Of a stretch of 64,000 bases of DNA, positions 54,201 to 64,000 are shown one piece after another. The stretch covers positions 260,636,437 to 260,700,436 of the forward strand of contig NC_081410.1 of assembly GCF_030272615.1 (NCBI RefSeq), written 5' to 3'. The stretch's first letter is position 1; each line of letters opens with the position of its first letter. Under the pieces are notes generated by a model. That model worked only from the letters and a program-made list of their open reading frames with translations, had not been told where the DNA came from and ran no database searches. A program made the translations under genes and the position numbers. This stretch comes from Cryptomeria japonica. Its lineage: Eukaryota > Streptophyta > Pinopsida > Cupressales > Cupressaceae.

Positions 54201-56191
54201 CTAGGGAAGATTCAGGGCATACAAAGATCACCATGCATAATACACAGTGAATCACAAACAATACACATAGGCACAAAAGACCCAGGGTAGAGTAGTTCGA
54301 TATGTAGATTAATCAAAAAGTTATAATAAAAAAGAAATTAATGACATCATACACCAGTATTGGAAAAGTTTCTTCCAATCACATAACATTCATTAAGGAG
54401 CACATAAGAACAAAAATATTGTAGACATGACAATGATCAAATCCATGAGTCCTACAGTCACAGAGACATAATGCATCTACCATGAGAAAGAATGCAGGTA
54501 TGAAGGGTATTCATATGAAAACCTAATAATATGCATGTAGAGAAAAGACTTTGCCATTTTTATTCCAGTAAGATAACAACGTGAGAAATGAAGAAAAATA
54601 GTACATACCATGCAGAGTTCATGTTCAAGCCTCAGACCCAATTCGAGCTCGAGAAGCAGCAGATTCCATGCATGGCGGCCTTAGTGCAAATTTCCCCAAG
54701 AAAATGATTGAAGAATGAAATACTTTTTAGGGTTTCTTTCTTCTTTTTACATGCCCCAACTCGAAGTATGTTAGTGCACTTTTTGATTTATTGTTAAAAA
54801 AATCACTTCATGATTAATTAACCCAGGGGTTTACGAATTGCAAAGTCATTGAACTTATATGCATGAAACCCACAAAGCTAAAAAGAGGGTTCAGAGTTTA
54901 TAGCAATTTTTGCATGCTTTTCATATTTTAAATAATATAATATAATATTATTAAAATAATTTAATTAATTATTTTTAATAATTTATATTATATTATTTAA
55001 AAAAGAGAAATTCTTTGCATGTTCTTATTAATTATATTATCAAATTTAATTTAACATTTATTAAAAACAATTTCATTAATATTTTTCAATGATTGTTAAA
55101 TTAAATCTTTTAAAAAAGCAACTCAATGAAAAAAGTGTATTATGCATGCAATAAAGTGAGAGTGAAAGGCTTTCTTGATCTTTTGAAAATCATACAATTA
55201 TTAGGACCTAAAATAGGGGATTTTAAAGAAATTCAACAACAATTCTATATCAACAAAAATGTCCACTTGCATGCCCCCTTTTAAGGAGCTATTTTGGCAC
55301 ACCAACAATCATTTTTGAAGTAGTTATGCATGCTTTTTGCAGAAATTTGACCCAGGAGAACTTTATCATGCAAGATGGAGATATTTTCAAGAAGGATACT
55401 TTCAGTTTAGTTGATTTTCTTAGAGGTGGGAGGTGCAATTCATCATCAGTTCACATTCAGCCACTTTGAGGGTTTTATTTCTATATATTCTTCTATTCTC
55501 TATCTTATTTGGAGCTATTTTTCTTTCCTCGACATGATCATAGACTAATGTTTGTCTGTTCCATGCTCAAGGACAACATTTTAGCTCATATTTCTGAGTT
55601 TGTAACATCAACAATTCCTTATTTTTCAATAAAATAGTAGTTATTTTCCTTCTCAATACTTTGTATTTCTTATCATAGATGAATGATTTGATGATTTATT
55701 AAAGTTTATGCTTAATCCTTTAAGTATGTCTCATTCAAATATGATTCGTGTAGAAAGATACATGATAGGTGCCGGTCTTGGGTTGTGTAGCTAATTTTTA
55801 ATAGCTTGCAGCTATAAAAATATATTCTTTTCCTCAAGCAAGCTTTGAATTCAGTCCTTTCTAGGAAATACTTATGCATCTGATTATTTAGTTGAGTTGT
55901 GAGAGATTTAGGTCTATTTTCTTGAAGGGTTTTGTGAGTTAGGTAGGTTTCAGGTCTCAGATAGATCATTTGGTGCATCACCTCCTAGGATAGGTTTCAG
56001 TTCACGTTATCCTTCTATCCTTTTACCCAGAAAGTTAGTTTGCAGGAGATTCATCAAAGAGAACCAACTCGCTCTGGAGATTCACCTTCAATTTCAGAAA
56101 CCCATAGGATCAAAGGTGTTTCCATGTTTCATAGGATTTTTGGGTTTCATACTTAGCTTCACAAGTGCAATCCTTTGTGACGATAGATAAA
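51295..56191. mobile_element. Insertion C: 4.9-kb non-coding element of unknown class
   Basis: Insert 51300-56186 flanked by GATAA at 51295-51299 and 56187-56191; without it the B frame continues as in A. A 5-bp TSD suggests an LTR-type integrase. It begins TGTTACCAATTTTTGCAC and ends TTTGTGACGATA, so one end lacks the usual CA. I found no long ORF, no RT motif and no repeated termini. Near 54752 and 55289 the minus strand has purine runs followed by GGGGCATG, like PPT-LTR borders. From 55470 the plus strand has TATATATTCTTC and AATAAAATAG, like an LTR promoter and poly(A) region. It may be a large non-autonomous LTR derivative or contain a solo LTR. Confidence 0.6.
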
Positions 56192-57880
56192 AATATCATA
56201 TATGTGGCTGGTGTGAATGATAAAGGAAACAAATCAGTAGCTCCTCCTAATCAAAACCTTCAAATTTTCATTGATCCTTTACCTTCCCATTCCACTAATG
56301 TGATTGAGACTGATCATCTTTCCTTCTCAGCCAATGATGTGAGCCTTGAATATAATAATGTGGTGAACCTTGTTGACAAAAATGAAACTCCTAAGGAATT
56401 GAGCATTACATTTGATCCTAGTGAGATAATTAAAGCACCTAATGGCCCATTATATATAACTGTGAAAATAAAAGGCATACCTTCTTGAGGAGTGATTATT
56501 GATCCAACTTGCATGGTTAATGTGATAACTGAAGAATTTCTTTATACTTTGCAATTGCATCAAATGATATATGATGATATTGATGTGGTAGTTAAAGTTT
56601 TTGATGGTTTATCTTGTCCTACTATTGGTTCTATCACACTTCCTATTGATGTTGGCACTAAATGCTTAGAGGTTAAATTTTCTATCATTCCTACATCTGA
56701 TCAAATTCATGTGAAGTTGGGAAATCCTTGGCTCTCTTCCATGAAAGCAATCACTTCTACTATTCATAAGTGTTTGAAATTTCCTCATAATGATGAAATC
56801 ATAACTGTTAACCATAGCATATATCAACCTACAGTGAGGCATGGAGATGTTTGTCTTCATTATTTTTGGTCCGAACAATTCCAACCTCTTCAACCTAGAA
56901 GTGATGCTCTCTTTAAATCACATCAAAAATGAAAAAATGAGATGATTTTGTCTTTGAGTAAACCTAGAAATCCAACACTTATCCTACCTCTTGATGATCA
57001 TATAACTCTTCTTGAGGATAAGATAATTGTTCCTCCTAAGGAAATAAATAATCTTCTTCCCAAAGAGGAATCTATTCCTTCTCCTATGGATGAGTCTATT
57101 TTTCCTCCCAAGGATAGAAATGCTCCTCCTCCTAAGCGTCAATATATTCCTCCTAAGGGTAGACCTATCCCTCCTCATGATGGACCCGATTTCCTTCCTA
57201 CATCTCTCATTCCTCTTTTTATGGTGCGGTTCCACCTCCTAAATCTTACAAAGCAAAGCAACTGATCTCTCCTATTTTACAACCTAAAAGACTTCCTTCC
57301 ATTCATCCTTCCTTAAAAGAGTAAAAAAGCCTATACATGATGAACCTAAACCTTCACAACCTTCAGCTAAAACTAAAAGAGACCATTGTGCAAGAGAATG
57401 TTGATGGAGATGTCGTGCTAGAGCTCATGAACTTGCTTCCCAAACTATTCTTCTCCCAAGATACCAATTGTTTACACAATTCCATTTTCTCCTAATGAGG
57501 ATGTTCAACCTAATTCTCCATGATGCAAAATTCTTAAGACAAATGATGGTTGAAGCTCTATTCCTATTAGAGCTCCTATTTTTGTTAATCTTAATAAAGA
57601 AATAGGTGAGAATGTTGTTAATGATGAAAATGTTGATCCTAATATTTCTAATGATGAGCATGAATATGTTGATATTGACAATGATTTATCTAAATAATTT
57701 CCAAAAGCATTAATCCTAGCTCCTAGTAACGAACAAAGTGATCCATCATTAGAGAATGGTCCTTGTTTGGAACTTGTGATAGCTCCATCTACTGTGCTCG
57801 ATGTCTCTCCTCTTGCATGTTTTCCACCTTCTCGAAACAATGATGAGCAAGATACAAGGGTGGATGGCGTGCTTGATTAG
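56187..57880 (+). pseudogene. Element B protease-like and C-terminal part
   Basis: Collinear with A: VAGVNDKGN, PNQNLQIFIDPLPSH, IIDPTCMVNVITEEFL (protease active-site position, D-P-T instead of D-T-G), GNPWLSSMKAITS, a long Pro/Lys stretch (57000-57250), an Arg-rich patch and the acidic C-terminus (EHEYVDIDNDL; LVIAPSTVLDVSPLACF; DGVLD). Stops at 56486 (TGA), 56930 (TGA) and several between 57263 and 57560 with frame changes; TAG at 57878 matches the natural end. There is no RT or integrase, as in A. Confidence 0.85.
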
Positions 57881-58620
57881 ATTCATTAGCACCATAGATT
57901 ATTTCTCTCCTCTCTTTCTTGTAGGTGATCTTCTTCTATTTATCTCTCCATTATTCTATTTGTTGTCCCTAATTTTCTACTTGAGGATGATGCAAAGCAT
58001 TGAGATCTCTTTTCATCTCTTACATGTTGACTCAAAAGACACATGTGTTCCCTTCTTCCATGGTGGTTTCCTTTCTTTGGGGGATGAGGGTAATTCTACA
58101 TATATATATGATATACATGAGTTATTACAAAAAGCATACTGACCCCAAAGTTAAGGGAAACCACCTCGTGCTTTGTGTTTTGTGTTCATTATCCTTTGAT
58201 TTGTCCTCTCTTGGGGGCTAACTTATTGTGATAATGTGCTTGTCTTTTTAAGTGTATCCTACCTTAAATAAATTGCTCTCAACAAGGCATGCACAATCTC
58301 TTTAACATGGGGGTATACACTCTGCTCAATGATTCTCTCTCTTGCATATCTTGATACTTAAAGTTACTTAGGTTTTGCTTTGTAATTTTTGGTATTTTTC
58401 TTTTCATGAATCATAGTAAGAGAACCTTACTAGTTGTAGTCATGGTTCTCTCTTTCTCTCTCTCATGATCTTCCCTTTTACCTTATCATTTAAGTTGTGA
58501 GATCCCAAAGTCCAATGGGGGGTTGGTGTATCTTGCCTCCTTGACAACTTGGTGAAAGTCTTTCAATGTGAACCCTTTGTACTTTACTGAGAGTATCATT
58601 AACTTCATACTCTCGCTAAA
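57881..58620 (+). other. 3' UTR of element B
   Basis: Non-coding and collinear with 32284-33020 of A. Confidence 0.7.
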
Positions 58621-58632
58621 GTGGGGGATAAA
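58621..58632 (+). promoter_or_regulatory. Polypurine tract of element B
   Basis: AAAGTGGGGGATAAA immediately before the LTR start TGTAGTGTCC. Confidence 0.85.
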
Positions 58633-59782
58633 TGTAGTGTCCTAAAAATGCATCCCTTGCAATTTCAATTGCATTTGGGTCTTCATCTTAGTGTTTGCAC
58701 CCCTTGGCCTGATTGAAGACCTGATTATGCTCATACATATCACAAATACCAAAAAAATTGATTTTTCCCTTGTCATACACCTTGATCTTAGCCTAAAATA
58801 GGGTTGGACCAGGGCATGGCGCCATAGTCCTCCCTAAAAATGGGACCTCTCAAAACCCTTTTTCCCATTTCAAATTTGAGCGGGATTTCCCTCTCTCTAT
58901 TGGTTCATGTCAAAAAATTAGTCAATTAACCCAACAGACAAGTATATAAAGAGGATTTCACCTCTCATTTTAACATCCACAAGAATTGAAAAGCATTCAA
59001 GTATACAAGAGATCAAGCTTTCAAGATAAATTGAGCATTTTTAGTCTTCCTTCAATCCTTGGAGCAACAATGAACTCGAGATTCAAGCATTAAAGTGGAG
59101 ATCAACATCCTATTTCATGAAACCCTAATTCCATGTGAAGGCAAGAAAAACTTCATAAGGAGGTATAATCATTTCATTTTCAGTCATAATTCAACATCTC
59201 CCTCAAAAGGAGAACATTTCCTTTCAACCATTTCAATTAAATTTATCTCAATTTCATGGTTAATTCCAAAACTGGGGTTTGACCAAAGGCAAGCCCCTAT
59301 TCCCAACCTATTTCTCTTTCTTTCTGTGTGCAGGAAACAAGCGTGTAGTTGTACTTCTAGAAAGAAGCTTCAGACACACAGATAGAACAACCCTTTTTGG
59401 TGTGAGAAAAATTTGGAGGAGCAAGAGGTTGTGCCATGGTCCCTTCTTTTTCAGGGAATTTTCATAGGGCAGATTTGATTAAGCTCATATTATTCATATC
59501 TAGGTGTATGACAAAATCTTGAGCCTATAGATCGGTATTTTCTCAGTTTTGTCTTCAATTTCATTGCTTTACCCTAAATCAAAATTTCAACTTACAAAAG
59601 AGGTAAAAACTCATCATAACTTATCAATCCACTTAGTATTCAATCCTTATCTAATTTGTGATTGAATCTAGTTGATTCCTCCCCTCTTTTGAATGTAAAG
59701 GAAACCTCCCCCAAAGCGAAATTTGATTTGGTTATTTCTCCTTCTATTTTGCAAATTGCCAAATCAATTTTTCCCCTTTACA
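58633..59782 (+). mobile_element. 3' LTR of element B
   Basis: Starts TGTAGTGTCCTAAAA like the LTR of A and shares GCATTTGGGTCTTCA, GACAAGTATATAAA (TATA box near 58942), CAAGCATT-type phrases and CCCTCTTTTGAATGTAAAG. It lacks the GC-rich tandem block found in A. The end is placed at TTTACA 59782 by likeness to A, but the frame at 59662-59862 crosses it, so it could lie up to 90 bp earlier. No partner 5' LTR is present. Confidence 0.75.
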
Positions 59783-60159
59783 ATGATGAATATGATGAAG
59801 ATGGATTACCACAATCTTCCAAGATTTCTCATTCAAATAAATCCCATGAATCCCTTCCATGAGTATGTCTTTCTTCCTCAACCATGGTTCATGCTCTTGT
59901 TTCTACCATTGAATCATAACCTTTTGGATCTACTATCTCTTTTGTTACTCCTAGTACAATTATTCATATTTCTTCCACTAGTGCTAGTGAGTCTACTTTA
60001 AATACTCCACATGATAATATTGAGAATGTTTTCTCTACATTTCCTAATTTGTCTGAGGTTTCAGCCACCATGTTGGATGATTTTGATAAATTCATGATAG
60101 AGACCAGTCCCAAACCTGATGATTTATCTCTTGAGATACCTCCTATCATTGTAACTACA
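59662..60159 (+). pseudogene. Unrecognised coding remnant after element B
   Basis: A plus-strand frame reads FDLVISPSILQIAKSIFPL, YDEDGLPQSSKISHSNK, then after two stops FPNLSEVSATMLDDFDKFM and LSLEIPPII, ending at 60159 where repeat-like DNA begins. Codon-like sequence with few stops suggests a decayed gene, possibly the host of element B; the family is not recognised. Confidence 0.3.
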
Positions 60160-62284
60160 TGTAATGCCCACCAAAATACCCTAGAGAAAATAACTAAACT
60201 AACTAACAAATAGAGATAAAAAAAAAAATTAACATCTACTAATACAACATAATAAACTACCATTACTTCAAACCATAGATTAACATCACATGAGTTCATA
60301 AAACATCATGAGCATAACCATAATCATAGAAACATATAACACAAGTGGAAATAACAATACGTATCACTATCATCCATTTCCTAGGGTATCTCAATGTCAC
60401 TACTTAAACATCTCTAAAACATAAACACATTCCCATCTAGCATACCATATACTCATAATACAATCATTCCCTAGTCAATCACTTTCTTATTAACCATGAG
60501 ATTTACTAACATCATATGCATATTCTAACATGTCCCATTATCCCTTTAAGCTAATTTTGAAAGCACCAATTAAATGTTCCTACTTCCCTTTTTAAACCAT
60601 CTAACATGATATTACCATCTTTCCATATGAAGTGTCACCTAATGCACCTCTAGTTCACTTTCGTTAAGAATATCCGTTTAAATCTACATCTACTTATTCA
60701 TATCCACATTCTAAAGATTTCATTAAGAACATTCTTTCTATTACCATCATATTCATTTAACACTTTCACCATGATCATAGATGCACATAACATAATTCTA
60801 GTAACAATAGTCATCCATTTGTTTTTCCTTTCCAATCTAGGATTACACATACAATGAATATCCAATTACAATATTTATAATCCATTACAACTCAAAATGA
60901 ATTCAACCTACTACAAGTCCTATTACATATAATCACAAGATATTAGATACATTATCTTTCTTACAATTACATTTTCCTCGTGATACAAATACATGATATT
61001 ACTCTTATTTACATAATTAATGCTCCAAAGATCCATCCACATGAAGAGAAGAGAAGATTTCAAAACCACACACACTAGCAACCAACAAAGAGCATCCCAA
61101 TGGAAGAAGGCATCAAACCACTCGACTATGTGGAACCAAAAGGAACCACCCCCCATGCTAGGAGATGACATGGGGTTCCAACTCACACTCAAGACCTATT
61201 CTAACACCTAACAACCAAAGAACTCAACAAAACATCCACAAGATAATAGCCAATAACAACAAACCAAATCACATCACAAGGCTAATTGTAAATCAATAAA
61301 CTCCCAGAGGCATAATCATAAACAAAGGTATAAGGATCATGGACACATGTAGGGAATATTTTCATCACATGCTATCCTCACAAAGAAGGGCTTAATATAT
61401 AAATATTGGGATATCCACCCGACACTACGGGATCTCCGCCTGCACCCCTGATAGACTTGTGGAGCCATCTCAACCTATGAGAAATCAAGGGAGTTTGGCT
61501 TATCATCTCCACGGTCTTCCCAAGCTCATCCTGAGTCTCCACTCAAGGACTATGAGTGGGGCACCATAAACCAATTTCATTATCTTGATTATGTGAATTC
61601 TTAATTACCCAAACCCACTAATCAATTTTTATGGTTATTACTTACAATTAAACATAAACTCTTCATGTGGTCCCATGATAGGTCTAGACCCTAAGAATCC
61701 TCTTTAGGAACCTCTTATAAACCTATTGCTCACAACCCTAATCCTGCACATGCAAGAGCCCACTCTCCCTATCCATGGGCCAAGACCTTTGGGTGAACAT
61801 GAATCACAAAAACATCAAAATAACATCATGAGGAATCAATCAAGAGATGAATATAAAACATAACATAGTTGATACAATATTGAAACATATATGCACCATA
61901 AGTCATGATACAAGCAAGAGCCTTGACCAATCAAGCAAAGCAATAAACATGAGTAAGGTATGCATTCCTCATTACTAAAACTTGCCAATACATCCTCTAT
62001 AGTGAGACACAATCCTCTCACTGGAATTTACAAAATTTACCCATCAACAACAAGGCATTCCTCCTCTTACTGGAGCTAATCAAATACATATACACAATCC
62101 TCAATGGTAAGGCATAAACCATTTCACCGGAGTTCAAATGAACATAAAATGATCTAAATTAAATCATAAACACCTCTGGGGAACTCAAATCAATCACACA
62201 ATGCCTCCAATAAAATCCCAAAATCTAGAATAGTAGACAAATTGGACCAAACTGTGAAAACTAATAAAACTACATAGTTTAGCA
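60160..62284. other. Non-coding DNA with an LTR-like left border
   Basis: No gene. It begins TGTAATGCCCACC, the form many plant Ty3 LTRs take, but I find no matching right end or TSD. The block 61400-61570 is more GC-rich than its surroundings. Confidence 0.3.
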
Positions 62285-62440
62285 TATACAAAACCCAGTT
62301 TAGCGCATATGAAATACATAACAACGTATATGTTATTCAAAACAATGCATATGACTTATTTTTTAGTGCATATGACTCAAAGATATGAGCATTTGATACT
62401 TGTTTTAGCGCATCTGACACCCAAAATAGCACATATGAAT
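62285..62440. repeat. Degenerate repeat of GCGCATATGAC-like phrase
   Basis: About six imperfect copies of TTTAGCGCATATGA at intervals of roughly 20-35 bp (for example near 62313, 62346, 62373, 62410 and 62428), each with CATATG or CATCTG. Confidence 0.65.
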
Positions 62441-64000
62441 AGTGAAATTCGAAAACTAAAAAAAAATAGAAAAGTTATGATGAGGGCACAACCCGAGAAT
62501 TTAAAAAAAACCCTACAAATTGCAATAAAAGAGACACAAGAGATATTACTATTATTTTCTAAAAACTATTTTCAATACATGCATACATGCAAATAAGAGG
62601 AATAAACCCCACAGGCTGCAATACAACAACTTACAGAGTTTTCTGGAAAACCCTTACAATCCAAAAACACAACTCCCAAACTCACCTCCCAAAAAAGTAT
62701 TACAAGATTTCCTTGAATGAGTCCTAAATATCCCTTTTCCAACTTGGAGCCAAAATTACAATTTAGAAAATTACCATTTGGCAAACAAATGCCAAAACAT
62801 GAAATTGGAAATATAAAAATACAGCCAGATTCAAAATTTGAAACTTTCCAAAAAATTGCCCAACTTCCAGCAGCCATAACTTTTGATCCGAGAATCGGAT
62901 TGACAAACCGTTTGAAGCATCAGAAAGATCCCTGAGTGTAGATTATGCTAAGAAAATTCTCTAATGGTTCTCACCATTTTCGGGCCCATTTGACATAGTT
63001 TAATGCCTCAAATCTAACTTGGAAGAATTTTTATTTTTTTTCGGGATATTGAAACTTTAATGACTTTCAAACGGTTAATTATTTTGACCTGATTCTTTTG
63101 CCAACGAGATTATTTTTCCTTCCATAATATTCCTATAAATTTGGGGCTCCATCTGCCTTCAAATAAAAACCTGCTATTTTTGGCAATCAACTAGAAAAAA
63201 CAACTTGTCAATTCTGAGAGTTGGAATCTCTTATTTGTCCAAAAGGGTATCCAAATCTGCAAAAACATTAAATAAAACAAAAACAAAAAGAAATATTTTT
63301 GGGTGATGTAGGATTGCCCTTACACCACTGGATGCTCCTTCATTAAACACTTGGGGTAGATTGAGAAGTGACCTCATCACGTCTCAGCTGATTGAGAAAA
63401 ACCCAAACGGTCAACCTCTGCCTTGGATAACCATGAAGAATCTTCAACATGTCTTGCCCTCCATTTCACTAGATACTCCTCATTAGTTTTATGTCCAAAG
63501 TCATTCTATATACTCTAGTTGGTTATTACTACCGAAATATTTAGTCAGTAAGCACAGAGCAGTCGGTTACAGAAGTTACAAGTCACAGAGTTTAGTATAC
63601 ACCTAGCTGTCTACTGAGTAACGTTCTATAACTACCGAGAAGCAAAGATGGTATACAGAGTTGATACACACTGAGTGAAACATGTTACTAGATTCATTGA
63701 ACCTAGACACATATGGGAAACGTGTTACAAAGATCGAGGAACAAGGAACCATTATCACATTGGAAATTGCACTTAAGATTTTGTATGGTTTTGAGGACAT
63801 CTATCCAATGAAATAATTTGTATGGTTATTCATTTAATGAATCATGTTTGTAAGATTGAAGCATGAAGAAGATCACCATCTTAAGAGATCTATTTATACA
63901 GCATGAATTAAGGATCAAATGTGTATGTGTGTATGATTGAGAAGCAAGACATGAGTGTGAAAGCAAGACATGTGTGAAAAGCAAAATCATGGGAAAGCAC
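62441..64000. other. Non-coding repeat DNA to the right edge
   Basis: No gene seen. Near 63134 there is CCTATAAATTTGG and near 63890 CTATTTATACAG, both TATA-like, so parts of LTRs may be present; the second could belong to an element that continues past the edge. Neither has a border I can place. Confidence 0.3.

Noticed and set aside
51300-56186. Helitron or terminal-inverted-repeat transposon for insertion C
   Set aside because: A 5-bp TSD is present and the two ends are not inverted repeats of one another; a Helitron would leave no TSD.
31834-57415. Conserved readthrough stop in the Arg-rich patch of elements A and B
   Set aside because: Both copies have a TGA there, but at adjacent, non-homologous codons, so they arose independently.
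60160-63324. Solo LTR from TGTAATGCCC to GCCCTTACA
   Set aside because: The left and right neighbours (CTACA and CCACT) do not match as a TSD, and no PPT or partner LTR was found.

Overview
The window looks like plant nuclear heterochromatin, probably from a seed plant with a very large, repeat-filled genome; a conifer or other gymnosperm is my inference, not something shown directly. It is AT-rich and has no bacterial-style gene organisation. I see no tRNA, rRNA or CRISPR array and no intact host gene. Almost everything recognisable is LTR retrotransposon, DNA transposon, or decayed ORF belonging to such elements, nested inside one another and dated relative to each other by target-site duplications (TSDs).

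Region by region. 1-4300: the 3' end of a Ty3/gypsy element (integrase tail, long 3' UTR with an AT microsatellite and a nine-copy minisatellite, polypurine tract, 3' LTR). 4300-10100: decayed ORFs of unknown or transposon-associated type on both strands, separated by AT-rich DNA. 10120-18600: a tandem array with a period of about 270-290 bp, split by a young, nearly complete Ty1/copia element on the minus strand (10912-18295, TSD GCAAA, 553-bp LTRs differing at two positions). 18600-24000: a decayed plus-strand gene with a long coiled coil. 24108-34696 (minus): a hAT transposase gene cut in two by a Ty3-type element called A here (26406-34294), with a solo LTR (34773-36656, perfect TSD ATACC) just upstream of its start codon. 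36800-38310: a minus-strand LTR-like segment rich in 24-bp palindromes. 38334-59782: a second, older member of the A family (B), split by an Athila-like Ty3 element (38635-49734, TSD TCTCC) and by a 4.9-kb non-coding insertion C (51300-56186, TSD GATAA). 59783-64000: one coding remnant, then non-coding repeat DNA.

How the parts relate. The copia element carries gag, protease, integrase, RT and RNase H, tRNA-Met-type PBS and PPT; one in-frame TAA in protease is the only coding break seen. The Athila-like element has gag, protease, RT, RNase H, integrase and a long third ORF reaching its PPT, broken by stops and two small frame changes. Elements A and B are the most unusual family: LTRs, PBS and PPT surround a single Gag plus protease-like reading frame (about 1,143 codons in A) with no RT or integrase, an altered protease motif in both copies, a conserved C-terminal acidic region, and an in-frame TGA at the same position in both. 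They would need enzymes supplied in trans.

A recurring theme outside the coding regions is repeated dyad-symmetric or hairpin modules: four CUUG-type hairpins in the copia leader, about twelve palindromic units near 37.4-38.2 kb with relatives near 6.3 kb, a duplicated hairpin in the 3049 LTR, and a repeated GTGCAC-containing unit in the LTR and leader of element A. These are the best candidates for undescribed functional structure.
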